From Halobium salinum (GTDB taxonomy: Archaea > Halobacteriota > Halobacteria > Halobacteriales > Haloferacaceae): a DNA stretch of 64,000 nt. How positions within the stretch are numbered: position 1 is the stretch's first letter; every line of letters begins with the position of its first letter. This document shows positions 28,716 to 37,558 of this stretch, in pieces. Below the pieces are notes generated by a model that saw only the letters and a list, made by a program, of their open reading frames with translations, was not told the DNA's origin and searched no databases. The DNA is taken from assembly GCF_026586625.1 (NCBI RefSeq), contig NZ_JAODIW010000008.1, positions 328,382 through 392,381 of the forward strand, written 5' to 3'. Made by a program: the position numbers and the translations under genes.

Positions 28716-29417
28716 TCACCGGGTCGCCGGTCGGAGCGCTCTGAACGTGTCCGCGTCTACCGACTCGGCGTCGACTTGGACGAACCCCCGCTCGGTGAAC
28801 ACCGACTCCCAGTTCCGGTAGTAGAGCGGAATCTCCTCCGTCACGTAGTTCACGCCGCGCGTACCGGTCGCGTCGGGGACGTCACCGGTGTGGTCGTCGA
28901 CCACCCCGCCGGCCTCACCCTCACGCCCGCCGTCGCCGTCCTCGGCGCCACGCTCGCCTCGTTCGCTCTCGACTTCGACCGTGACGAGGAGGTCGCTGGC
29001 GATTCGAGCCACCTCGTCGAACACCCACTCGTTCTCGGGTGGGATGTGTTGGAGAGTCTGGACCGAGTAGACCGCGGCGAACGCGTCGTCGTCGGAGTCC
29101 GCGACGAGATTCTCTATCGACTCGGTGTAGAAGCTCCCGTCCCTCGTGAGGTCGGGGTACGCGTCGGCCATCACCTCGAAGGACTCGCCGTTCACGTCGA
29201 CCCCGTGGAGGTCGTCGTAGCCGGCGTCGTGGAGGTGCGCGAGGTGGCGGCCGGCGCTACAGCCCAGTTCGAGGACGGGCGCGTCGGGCTCGACGAACCG
29301 GTCGAGAGCCCCCCGGACCAGCTCGCTTCGCTCGTCCGGCCCGTAGTACGCGTAGTACTCGGGGGAGTACTCCCCGGAGCGCTCGGCCCACCGTTCGTGG
29401 ACCCGATGAGAAGTCAC
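28716..29417 (-). CDS. Class I SAM-dependent methyltransferase
   Basis: 233 residues from the GTG at 29417 (MTSHRVHERWAERSGEY); the ATG at 29456 adds 13 residues without family similarity. The SAM-binding motif VLELGCSAGRHLAHLH near residue 49 and the acidic post-motif GVDVNGES near 71 are clear, with YSVQTLQHIPPENE near 120. It methylates an unidentified substrate. A poorly conserved acidic insert (GAEDGDGGREGEAGG) sits near residue 155. The ferredoxin fusion gene lies just upstream on the same strand. Confidence 0.88.
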   Translation of the reverse strand: MTSHRVHERWAERSGEYSPEYYAYYGPDERSELVRGALDRFVEPDAPVLELGCSAGRHLAHLHDAGYDDLHGVDVNGESFEVMADAYPDLTRDGSFYTESIENLVADSDDDAFAAVYSVQTLQHIPPENEWVFDEVARIASDLLVTVEVESERGERGAEDGDGGREGEAGGVVDDHTGDVPDATGTRGVNYVTEEIPLYYRNWESVFTERGFVQVDAESVDADTFRALRPATR

Positions 29418-29511
29418 GAGTACCGACCCGACGCCCAGCCGTAAAGCCCCTCGCACTCGCCGGGCGACCGGCCTACGGGGTGACAGGAGCCGGCCGTCGG
29501 TCGGTCCTGCC

Positions 29512-30318
29512 TCAGTCGTCCGCGGCCCCGCCGAACTGCTGCGGTGGGAGCCGGAGGTCGTCCAGCCCGGGCAGGTGTTTGACGTTGTAGATGATCTGCA
29601 GTTCGTCGGAGGCGGGGACCCCGATACAGGAGAGGCGAATCCCGGCGTCGAGCATCTGCGCCGAAAGCACGTGGTTCGAGGGCATCTTCAGCTCCCCGTC
29701 GAACAGCGCGACCGCGCAGTTCGCACACGCCCCGCCCCGGCAGGCAAAGGGCCACGAGAAGCCGCGGTTCTCCGCGGCTTCGAGCAGGCTCTCGTCGGGC
29801 TCACAGTAGAACTTCCCGTAGTCCTCGGGGTCGTACCCGCCGTCCGCGGCCTTCTCGAACAGGTCGTCGTCGTCGATCTCCCACCCCTCGTCGGCGACCA
29901 CGTCGTAGTTGAGATACTCGACCCGCGTCCCTTCGGCCTCGGATTCGGCCGTGTCCGGGTCGGCCGACGTCGACCCGCTCGCGGCCTCCGCCGAGCCGTT
30001 CGTCCGCGGCCCACCGGCGCCGTCGCCGGCTCCGCTCGACTCGGACGGCTCCGACGCCGCCGTCTCGGACTCCGCGGACGCACTGGCGTCCCCGTTCGTC
30101 GCGGGCCCGTCGGCGTCGGCGACGCCGACCGCGGCGCGGAACGCGCGCTCGGGGTAGTCGGTCTTCGTGGCCTCGTACGCGGCTCGCACCCGCGCGAACT
30201 CGTCGCGACTCCCGCCGTGGTCCGGGTGTGCCTCCTTCACCCGCCGTCTGTACGCTCGCTTGATTTCGGTGTCGTCGGCGTCGGGACTGACGTCCAGAAC
30301 GTCGAACGGGGAGTCCAC
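29512..30318 (-). CDS. J-domain / 2Fe-2S ferredoxin fusion
   Basis: 268 residues. Residues 1-55 are a DnaJ J domain with the HPD tripeptide inside KEAHPDHGGSRDEF. A long low-complexity acidic, Ser/Ala-rich linker follows (about 70-125). The last 140 residues are a halophilic plant-type ferredoxin: CRGGACANC near 191-199 and a fourth Cys in RLSCIGVP near 229. The J domain should engage Hsp70 (DnaK), so the fusion may bring electron transfer or Fe-S cargo to the chaperone. Such fusions are known in haloarchaea. Confidence 0.92.
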   Translation of the reverse strand: MDSPFDVLDVSPDADDTEIKRAYRRRVKEAHPDHGGSRDEFARVRAAYEATKTDYPERAFRAAVGVADADGPATNGDASASAESETAASEPSESSGAGDGAGGPRTNGSAEAASGSTSADPDTAESEAEGTRVEYLNYDVVADEGWEIDDDDLFEKAADGGYDPEDYGKFYCEPDESLLEAAENRGFSWPFACRGGACANCAVALFDGELKMPSNHVLSAQMLDAGIRLSCIGVPASDELQIIYNVKHLPGLDDLRLPPQQFGGAADD

Positions 30319-30465
30319 ACGCCCGGTTAGGGGATGAGACGCATAAATCCTCTCTCATCGGAAACCCTGGCGTCCCACCGTCTCGCGTCCCGCAGTGGGC
30401 TGGCTCCAGGGAGTCGACCCGCCGCCGGCCGGAGCGCTCCTCGATTCGTTCCGGACTGCTCCGGG

Positions 30466-30714
30466 TCACTCCCCCCGTCGCTCCCGGCCGTGTTCCTCAC
30501 AGAGCACTTCGCCGGTCTCGGGGTCGAGGTAGAACGGCTCGCCGGCGACCACCGACGCTCCGCAGACGCTACAGCCGTCGTCGTGACGCAGGAAGTACTT
30601 GCCTTCCGCCTCGCCGGTGACGAGCCGGTCGGCCCCCACCGCGGGCCGCGTCAGCCCCTCGCCGATTTGGGTCCGCTCCGCCGAGTCCGCCTCTTCGAAC
30701 CGGATGGGTCGCAT
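30466..30714 (-). CDS. Small zinc-binding protein
   Basis: 82 residues from the ATG at 30714. CSVCGASVVAGEPFYL near residue 49 and EVLCEEHGRER near 72 provide a CxxC plus C..H metal site. The N-terminal part (RPIRFEEADSAERTQ) is soluble. I know no function. It sits between two J-domain genes and converges on neither: the ferredoxin fusion lies just downstream on the same strand, and the J-domain gene at 30831 starts divergently. Confidence 0.75.
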   Translation of the reverse strand: MRPIRFEEADSAERTQIGEGLTRPAVGADRLVTGEAEGKYFLRHDDGCSVCGASVVAGEPFYLDPETGEVLCEEHGRERRGE

Positions 30715-30830
30715 ATCGGTCGATAGCGAGTCGGGCGACAAAAGCCGCGCGACCCGAGCCTGTGCGGTGGGCCGGCCGCCGCAGGCAGCCGCAGCGAGGG
30801 GTTCATTGTCGTCCGTTTCCAAAGACGGGT

Positions 30831-31427
30831 GTGCTTCCGGAGCTGCTCGCGGAACTGCCGGCGTGGCTGGTTGCCGGCCTCGGGATGGGTGCCGTCGCCA
30901 GTTGCGTCGTCGCCCTCGTCTTCGTCGTCGGCGGCCGCCTCTTTCCGACGGCCCCCGTCGACCCGGCCCAGCGTATCGACGGGACGGCCCGCCGACGCGC
31001 CGAGATTCGGAGCTACCTCCGGGCCATCGGCGAACCGTTCGCCGAGGACCACCCCGTCCACGGCCGCACGGTCGCCTTCTACCTTCCCGGTCGAGACGTG
31101 GCGATTACGTTCGACGCGCAGGCGTACTTCCACATCGAGCGCGAGGGGAGCTACGCGGTGCTGTGTGAACACGAGATGCCCGGCGCCGCGCTGGGCCGGC
31201 GCCTCCCCTTCGAGGTGCCCGAACTGGACCCTCGACTCGACGAGATGGACGACCCCATCCGCGAGGCGTTCGAGTTGCTCGGACTCGGCGCGACCGCGAG
31301 CCCCGACGACATCAAGCGAGCCTACCGAAACCAGGTCAAGGAGGCCCACCCGGACCACGGCGGCAGTCGCGAAGAGTTCCAGCGCCTCCGCGAGGCGTAC
31401 ACGACCGCGAAGAGCCACGCCGACTGA
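30831..31427 (+). CDS. Membrane-anchored J-domain protein
   Basis: 198 residues from the GTG at 30831. One N-terminal membrane helix (LVAGLGMGAVASCVVALVFVV) is followed by a conserved soluble domain (residues 48-135: IRSYLRAIGEPF, FYLPGRDVAITFDAQ) and a C-terminal J domain with KEAHPDHGGS. The J domain is nearly identical in its core to that of the ferredoxin fusion 500 bases away. It could recruit DnaK to the membrane. The start is GTG because the upstream frame has no similarity. Confidence 0.88.
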   Translation: MLPELLAELPAWLVAGLGMGAVASCVVALVFVVGGRLFPTAPVDPAQRIDGTARRRAEIRSYLRAIGEPFAEDHPVHGRTVAFYLPGRDVAITFDAQAYFHIEREGSYAVLCEHEMPGAALGRRLPFEVPELDPRLDEMDDPIREAFELLGLGATASPDDIKRAYRNQVKEAHPDHGGSREEFQRLREAYTTAKSHAD

Positions 31428-31474
31428 GGCGCCGACGTGGGGAGCGCGAGGCTCGGAAGACGGCCCTCGCCCTG

Positions 31475-31702
31475 TCAGCCGGCGACTTCCGCGAGCTCGA
31501 CGACGAGTCCCGGAACGACGAGCAGGAACAGACCGGCGACGACGAGGAGGGCCGGCAGGAAGAGCAGCCCCATCTCGGTGAACAGCCACAGTCCGAGACC
31601 GGCGACGACGGCCAGCAGGCCGACGAGTCGGAGCAACCAGACGACGATTCCGTCGAGTCCGGCGTCCGCGAACGCGTCGACGACGTCGAGCGCTTCGTCC
31701 AT
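31475..31702 (-). CDS. Two-helix small membrane protein
   Basis: 75 residues from the ATG at 31702. A short acidic start (MDEALDVVDAFADAGLDG) precedes a first helix (WLLRLVGLLAVVAGLGLWLF) and a second (LFLPALLVVAGLFLLVVPGL). No family is recognised. It converges on the J-domain gene and is divergent to the large nuclease gene. Confidence 0.65.
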   Translation of the reverse strand: MDEALDVVDAFADAGLDGIVVWLLRLVGLLAVVAGLGLWLFTEMGLLFLPALLVVAGLFLLVVPGLVVELAEVAG

Positions 31703-31836
31703 CTGTGCGCTGGCGTAGACGCCGGAGCCCCTTATCGGTGGGTGGCTCGGTCGGCCCGCGAAACGAGTCAATCGAATCGGTCGTTCGTACAACAAGATAT
31801 CGCCTACATACCCATACATACATTCTGATGCACTCG

Positions 31837-31844
31837 TTTTATCA
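31837..31844 (+). promoter_or_regulatory. TATA-like box of the nuclease gene
   Basis: TTTTATCA, 24-31 bases before the ATG at 31868. The spacing predicts a leaderless mRNA and favours 31868 over the GTG at 31859. The surrounding 31795-31860 stretch is markedly A/T-rich. Confidence 0.55.
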
Positions 31845-31867
31845 ATCTCGAACGTTCTGTGACGATT

Positions 31868-34627
31868 ATGCGTCGACGTTCCTTCCTGACTGCGCTCGCA
31901 CTGGGGACCGCCGGAGCGGCGAGTTCCTCGGACACGCTCGTCGCCGACGCCGCCGCGGCGACGGCCATCGACCATCTCGAGTTCGACTCGGCGGCGAGTC
32001 TCCTCGACGCCTCCGGCGGGAGGCTGACCGACGGCTCCCGAATCGCGGTCCTCGCGGAGTCGACCGCGTGGAACGGCGACGGCGACGGGGACGGCGACGC
32101 TGTCGACTACGGTTCGGCCGACGTCCCGCTCGTCGCCGTCGACGGCGACGTCGTCGGGTTCGGGGCGACGCTCGTCGCCGACGACGCGAACTTCCGTAGC
32201 GGGAACGAGGAGTTCGTCCTGAACGTCTGGGACGCTCACCTCGGCGGCTCCGGGACCGTGCTCTACGACGAGGGACACGACCAGTACAACTCCCTCTCGG
32301 GCTTCTCGAACATGGCGAACTACGCCGAGGAGGCCGGCTACACGGTGCAGGCCACCTCGACGCTCGCCGCCGACCTCGCTACCGCCGACGCGGTGTGGCT
32401 CACCGGCCCCGCGACGGCGTTCACGAGTTCGGAGCAGTCCGCACTCGTCGACTTCGTCGCGAACGGCGGCGCGCTGTTCGCCCACGACCGCTCGGACTAC
32501 TCGAACTACGACGAGACGGCGAACCTCAACGACCTCGCGGAGGCGCTCTCGCTCGCCTTCCGCTTCAACGACGACGAGGTCGTCGACGACACGAACAACG
32601 CGGGCGTGAGCTACACGCCGACGACGACGCGGTTCGACACCGCCTTCGACTACTTCGGCGACCGGCCGGGGCTGGAGATAGACCCGAACGCGACCCACGA
32701 CGTGGCCGTCATCGACGTGAACGACGGCGACACCGTCGACGTGCGCTTCGACAGCGGGCGCGAGGAGACCGTCCGCATCCTCGGCATCGACACGCCGGAG
32801 AAAGAACAGTACCAGCGGTACGAGCGCGAGGAGGAGTGGGAGGGCATCGAGAGCCTCGACTACCTCGCGACGTGGGGGCAGAACGCCACCGACTACGCGG
32901 TGCAGGAGCTCTCCGGCGCCCGCGTCGACATCTCCTTCGACGGCGCCGAACCGAGCATCTTCGACGCCTACGACCGCCTACTCGGCTACATCCACTACGA
33001 CGCCGGGAGCGGGAGCCGCGACGCCTTCTACAATTACGACATGGTCGCGAAGGGGTACGCCCGCCTCTACGCCTCGGGCTTCTCGAACCACGAGTCGTTC
33101 GCGGCCGCCGAGCGTACGGCCCGTGCGGACGGGGTGAACGTGTGGACCGACAGCGACCCCGACGCCTCCTCCGAGTACCGCAACCGCGACGCCGACGACC
33201 TGTTCGTCCCGAAGGCGACGACGGTGCGGACGGCCTCGGGTGGTATCGAGGACGCACGGGTCCCGTTGTACGCCGAGTCCACGGCCACACAGGCTACCAC
33301 CGGCGGCTACGACTACGGGGGCGCCGACCTCCCACTGATGGGCGTGGACGAGACCGCGGGCGTCGCCGTCGTCGGCGGCCTCCTCGTCGACGAGGCCTAC
33401 GAGCAGAACGAGGGGTTCGCGGTCGACACCTCGACGTACGAGAACTTCGTCGTCCTGACGAACCTCGTCGACTACCTCGCCTCGCGCTCGGGCGACGTGC
33501 TCGTCGACGGCGGCCACGGACAGTTCGCCGAGGACTACGCGCTCTCGGCGGAGGACGTCGCGTACTACCAGCGCCACCTCGAAGGGTTCGACGTCGGCCT
33601 CGAAGGGGTGAACGACCTGACCGGCGAGAACCTCGACCGGGGCCGCGCGCTCCTCGTCTCGACGCCCCCGCAGGCGTTCACGAGCGCCGAACTCGACGCC
33701 GTGGGGTCGTTCGTCGACGACGGCGGTGCGGTGATTCTCCTGGGCGCGAGCAACGCCCCCGACGCGCCGGTGACGAACCTCAACGAGGTGGCGGCCGGTC
33801 TGGGCACGGACATCCGGCTGAACGACGACGCCGTCTCGGACGCCTCGAACAACGTGAACGGCGACTCGTCGCTGCCGACGACGACCGTCTTCGACACCTC
33901 GTTCCCGCTGTTCGACGCCTACCCGGCGACGGGCGGGAGCGGGTCGCTCGCCATCGCGACGATTCACGAGGACGCCGCCGGCGACGACTCCACGAACCTC
34001 GAAGACGAGTACGTCGTCTTCGAGAACGCGGGGAGCGGGGACCTCGACCTCACCGGGTACACCGTCGAGGACGAGGCCGGACACACGTACGCGTTCCCGA
34101 CCGGCTACACCCTCACCGGCGGCGCGTCGGTCACGCTCCACACCGGAAGCGGCACGGACACCGACGCCGACCTCTACTGGGGTCGCGGGTCGTCGGTGTG
34201 GAACAACTCCGGTGACACCTGCTTCGTGTACGACGACGCGGGCTCGCTGGTCGTCCAACAGTCGACCTCGGAGTCCGGCGGGGACGACGGCGGGAGCGGC
34301 TCGATAGCCGTGCAGTCGGTCCACCCCGACGCCGCCGGTTCGGACGGCGACAACCTCGAAGACGAGTACGTCGTCTTCGAGAACACCGGGTCCGGGAGTC
34401 TCGACCTCACCGGGTACACCGTCGAGGACTCGGTCGGGAAGACGTACCGCTTCCCGAGCGGCGCGAGTCTCGACGCCGGAGCGACGGTCACCCTCCACAC
34501 CGGAAGCGGCGCCGACACGGCCGCGGACCGGTACTGGGCCTACGGCTCGCCGGTGTGGAACAACACCGGCGACACGGTGAACGTCTTCGACGACGGCGGG
34601 TCACAGGTCGAGTCGTACACGTACTGA
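31868..34627 (+). CDS. Exported multidomain SNase nuclease with GATase-like and lamin-tail repeats
   Basis: 919 residues. The N-terminus MRRRSFLTALALG is a Tat signal. Two similar GATase-like/DUF4350-like domains (about 40-270 and 456-690) flank a staphylococcal-nuclease domain (about 277-435). The SNase has NDGDTVDVRF, the Arg and Glu of RILGIDTPEK, and the second Arg in AYDRLLGYI, so its catalytic residues appear intact. Two lamin-tail domains (about 691-800 and 811-919) share LEDEYVVFEN and LDLTGYTVED and look like a recent internal duplication. It probably degrades external DNA. It is transcribed alone. Confidence 0.85.
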   Translation: MRRRSFLTALALGTAGAASSSDTLVADAAAATAIDHLEFDSAASLLDASGGRLTDGSRIAVLAESTAWNGDGDGDGDAVDYGSADVPLVAVDGDVVGFGATLVADDANFRSGNEEFVLNVWDAHLGGSGTVLYDEGHDQYNSLSGFSNMANYAEEAGYTVQATSTLAADLATADAVWLTGPATAFTSSEQSALVDFVANGGALFAHDRSDYSNYDETANLNDLAEALSLAFRFNDDEVVDDTNNAGVSYTPTTTRFDTAFDYFGDRPGLEIDPNATHDVAVIDVNDGDTVDVRFDSGREETVRILGIDTPEKEQYQRYEREEEWEGIESLDYLATWGQNATDYAVQELSGARVDISFDGAEPSIFDAYDRLLGYIHYDAGSGSRDAFYNYDMVAKGYARLYASGFSNHESFAAAERTARADGVNVWTDSDPDASSEYRNRDADDLFVPKATTVRTASGGIEDARVPLYAESTATQATTGGYDYGGADLPLMGVDETAGVAVVGGLLVDEAYEQNEGFAVDTSTYENFVVLTNLVDYLASRSGDVLVDGGHGQFAEDYALSAEDVAYYQRHLEGFDVGLEGVNDLTGENLDRGRALLVSTPPQAFTSAELDAVGSFVDDGGAVILLGASNAPDAPVTNLNEVAAGLGTDIRLNDDAVSDASNNVNGDSSLPTTTVFDTSFPLFDAYPATGGSGSLAIATIHEDAAGDDSTNLEDEYVVFENAGSGDLDLTGYTVEDEAGHTYAFPTGYTLTGGASVTLHTGSGTDTDADLYWGRGSSVWNNSGDTCFVYDDAGSLVVQQSTSESGGDDGGSGSIAVQSVHPDAAGSDGDNLEDEYVVFENTGSGSLDLTGYTVEDSVGKTYRFPSGASLDAGATVTLHTGSGADTAADRYWAYGSPVWNNTGDTVNVFDDGGSQVESYTY

Positions 34628-34659
34628 GGCGGCCCATCAGGGACGGTTCGGCGTCCGTC

Positions 34660-35127
34660 TCAGCCCAGTTCCTGTACGAACGTCACCTGCTTCTCCTCGA
34701 AGCCGGTCTCGCGGTAGAGCCGCCGTGCGGCCGCGTTTCCCCACTCGCAGGAGACCTTCAGGTGGTCGCACCCTCGCTCTTTGGCGAGCCCCTTCGCGCG
34801 CTCTATCGCCTCGGTGCCGTACCCCCGATTTCGGTGCTCGGCCGCCACGAACAGGTTCACCAGTTTCGTGTACCGGCCGAACTCCCGCGAGGGGTGTGTG
34901 CCCTCGGCGAGCGTGAGGAAGCCGACCGTCTCGCCGTCGACTTCGACGAGGTAGTCCCGGATGTCGTCGCGCTCGAAATGGTCTCGGAACGCGTCGCCGG
35001 GCACCTCGTCTGCGCCGTCGTAAACGAGTTCGTTGAACCGGGAGTACTGCTCCATCCCACTCGCCAGCGAGAACCAGTACTCGACGAGCGTCCCGGCGTC
35101 GTCCTCGGTGGCCTCGACGAGTTCCAT
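34660..35127 (-). CDS. GNAT-family N-acetyltransferase
   Basis: 155 residues from the ATG at 35127 (MELVEATEDDAG). The acetyl-CoA site is NLFVAAEHRNRGYGTEAIERA near residue 90 with the RxxGxG core RNRGYG, and the late NAAARRLYRETGFEEK is a typical GNAT end. The acceptor substrate is unknown. A longer start at 35193 is open (MATVNTLRADAR), but its third-base usage is less GC-biased than the body. The regulator gene at 35223-36002 ends just upstream, so the two may be co-transcribed. Confidence 0.88.
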   Translation of the reverse strand: MELVEATEDDAGTLVEYWFSLASGMEQYSRFNELVYDGADEVPGDAFRDHFERDDIRDYLVEVDGETVGFLTLAEGTHPSREFGRYTKLVNLFVAAEHRNRGYGTEAIERAKGLAKERGCDHLKVSCEWGNAAARRLYRETGFEEKQVTFVQELG

Positions 35128-35222
35128 GCTGTGACCGTCGCGCGGCGGGTACTCGACCCTTGCGTCGGCACGGAGTGTGTTCACGGTCGCCATGGGATGC
35201 CGCCAACCGCGTCCGTCGACCC

Positions 35223-36002
35223 CTACCCCTCGACCACTTCGTACGCCACGTCGCCGTCGCGGAGCGCGTCCGTCACGCGCCCCACCGCGTCCGTGGTCGC
35301 GGCCACGACGACCGAGCGACCGCGGGCGGCGGCCTCCGCGGCGGCTTCGCCGGCGGCGACCGTCACGGTGGGTTCGACGTCGACGCCGCGCAGGGCGACG
35401 ACCGCCTCGACGCCGGCGGCGACGACGAGGTCCGCCCCGGCGCAGGCCGCGGCGAGCGCGTCGGCGTCGACCGCGCGGCTCCCGCCCGAGCGGACGGCCG
35501 GCACCTGGACGACGCTGACGCGGCCGGGTTCCATCTCGATGACGCCCTCGAACCCCGAGACGCCCACGTCCTCGCCGGCGGCCGCGTCCGTGGTGGCGAC
35601 GCCCGTCGCCGGCCCCTCGTCGCCCGGCGTCGCGTGGAGCAGGCCCTCCCGAAGCGAGAGGGTGACCGTCTCGCCGACTTCCACGTCGGCGACGGCGACG
35701 GCGGCGTCCTCGCCGACGCTGCCGAGCACGTCGTCGGTGACGTGGTCGGCGAACCGACGGATGTCCTTCGCCTCCTGGAACAGCCAGTCGACGCCCTCCT
35801 TCGTCACGCGGTACCGCGACCGGCCCTCCTTCTCGACGAGGCCGTCCTCGACGAGGTCGCGGATGTACTCCGAGACGGCCTGGCTGGTGACGCCGACGGC
35901 CTCGGCGATTTCGCCCTGGCTCACCGCCGGCTGGCGGTCGGCGATCTCGACGAGGATGCGAAAGCGCGTCGCCGTCCGCTTGTCTTCGAGAGCGCCGCTC
36001 AT
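35223..36002 (-). CDS. Winged-helix transcriptional regulator with C-terminal sensor domain
   Basis: 259 residues. The first 75 hold a MarR-like winged helix (VSQGEIAEAVGVTSQAVSEYIRDLVEDGLVEKEG). The rest is an Ala/Val-rich region with no DNA-binding motif, which resembles a haloarchaeal regulator family (I recall DUF7839). It probably controls nearby or global genes in response to an unknown signal. The start ATG at 36002 is followed upstream by the divergent gene at 36125. Confidence 0.85.
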   Translation of the reverse strand: MSGALEDKRTATRFRILVEIADRQPAVSQGEIAEAVGVTSQAVSEYIRDLVEDGLVEKEGRSRYRVTKEGVDWLFQEAKDIRRFADHVTDDVLGSVGEDAAVAVADVEVGETVTLSLREGLLHATPGDEGPATGVATTDAAAGEDVGVSGFEGVIEMEPGRVSVVQVPAVRSGGSRAVDADALAAACAGADLVVAAGVEAVVALRGVDVEPTVTVAAGEAAAEAAARGRSVVVAATTDAVGRVTDALRDGDVAYEVVEG

Positions 36003-36124
36003 ACCTCGCCGCTTGGGGCCGGACGGTAAAAAAGCACGCCACGCGGGCGTGACGGGTACGTGTCGGGAGTGCCCTCGACGACCGTTCGGCTTTTCAACCG
36101 GAACCCTGAATCGTCGGTGTCGAC

Positions 36125-37522
36125 ATGGTCTCCGACCCCTCCGTCCCCTCCAACGACACCGACGACGCCGACGACGCCGACCGACCGGCCATCTCCAGAC
36201 GGCGACTGCTCGGCGGCGTCGCCACCGCGGGTCTCGTTGCCGGTGGCACCCTCGCCGTCGGCGCCGAGTCGCCGACGACGCTCCCCGACCTGCTGACGGA
36301 CACGGCGACGAAACTGTATCCGACGCCGCCCGAGATTACCGCGCTCTGGCGTCCCACCGTGACCGAGGGCCACGCCCGCGAGGCGGTCGACCTGCTCGCC
36401 GACACCGTCTCCGAGGGGGAGCGACTCTGGGAGCGGACCGACACGGACGAACACTTCCTCGGTGCGGGCGGGTGGCTGGAGAACGCCCGCGAGTCGCTCG
36501 GGGAGGCGAAGTATCACGATGCGCTGTTCGAGGCCGGGTACGGCCTCCAGTTCGCCGGCGAGAGTCTCGGAGTCGCTCGGGCGCGACTCGGCCGGGCCGA
36601 CCTCGGGTCGCTGGCCGACCGCGGGTTCGGCCTCCTCGACCGGGTCGACGCCCTCGCGGCCGACCTCGACCCCTATCCGGTGAGCGACCCCGGCCGCGAC
36701 CTCGCCTGGTACTACCGAATCGAGCGCGACCTCGTCTTCGCACGCTTCGACGCCGACTGGGGTACGGAGGCGATGGAAGCCGCCAGGAACGGCGTCGACG
36801 ACGCGAACGGTCCCGAGGCCGAGGAGTACAGCCCCCGCGACGTCGGCACCCTCACGGGGCGACTCCTGCAGGGACGACTTCACGTCCGGACCGCCGAACG
36901 GTTCCGCGACCTCCTCGCGGAGAGACTGGACGGCGACACGGGCGACACGACCGACTACGCAGACCACCTCCGGAGCGCCACCGGGGAGTTCCGCGCCGAA
37001 ATCGAGGCGCTCCCGTCGCGCGGCGAGATTCGGTCGTCCTATCTCGACGAGGTCGACGACGACGGTAGGTACGGACCGTACGGGTTCGCCCGGTCACGAC
37101 TCGCGATGTGGTGTTTCGACTCGGACTACCGTTTCGGTTGGGACGACAGCGACGGGTTGCTCACACACCGTGCGGTCGAGACGTCGAAGGCGGTCGCACA
37201 GCGGCGCGCACACGAGTTCGCACTCGACCGACTGGTCGTCGGTCCCGACGACGAGGGGTTCGACTCGGGACACACCCTCGCGGAGAAGCGTCGGGCGCGA
37301 GCGACGTACCGCTCGGTCGTCGGGTCCGACCCGCCGCCGCTGCTCACGCGACAGGTGAAGCGAGCGGTCGAGGACCTGCAGGTGGCGAAGGTCGGCTTCG
37401 CCGGGAACTACCAGCGGCCGCTGTGGCGCGAGCGCCTGAAGGCGTACCTCTACGCGCTGGTCGGGCGGGCGAAACTCCGCGAGTACCCGGCGGTCTACGA
37501 CGCGGTCGTCTCGGTCGAGTGA
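36125..37522 (+). CDS. Tat-exported protein of unknown function
   Basis: 465 residues. An acidic N-terminus precedes the twin-arginine motif AISRRRLLGGVATAGLVAGG (residues 22-41), so it is exported, probably by Tat. The mature part is mainly helical and Arg/Asp-rich, with WENARESLGEAKYHDALFE-like repeats near 115 and a WRPTVTEGHAREAVDLL segment near 77. I do not recognise the family or any catalytic motif. It is divergent to the winged-helix regulator, which may control it. Confidence 0.8.
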   Translation: MVSDPSVPSNDTDDADDADRPAISRRRLLGGVATAGLVAGGTLAVGAESPTTLPDLLTDTATKLYPTPPEITALWRPTVTEGHAREAVDLLADTVSEGERLWERTDTDEHFLGAGGWLENARESLGEAKYHDALFEAGYGLQFAGESLGVARARLGRADLGSLADRGFGLLDRVDALAADLDPYPVSDPGRDLAWYYRIERDLVFARFDADWGTEAMEAARNGVDDANGPEAEEYSPRDVGTLTGRLLQGRLHVRTAERFRDLLAERLDGDTGDTTDYADHLRSATGEFRAEIEALPSRGEIRSSYLDEVDDDGRYGPYGFARSRLAMWCFDSDYRFGWDDSDGLLTHRAVETSKAVAQRRAHEFALDRLVVGPDDEGFDSGHTLAEKRRARATYRSVVGSDPPPLLTRQVKRAVEDLQVAKVGFAGNYQRPLWRERLKAYLYALVGRAKLREYPAVYDAVVSVE

Positions 37523-37558
37523 ATCGCTCCGAGAGGGACGACCGGGAGAACGTATCTG

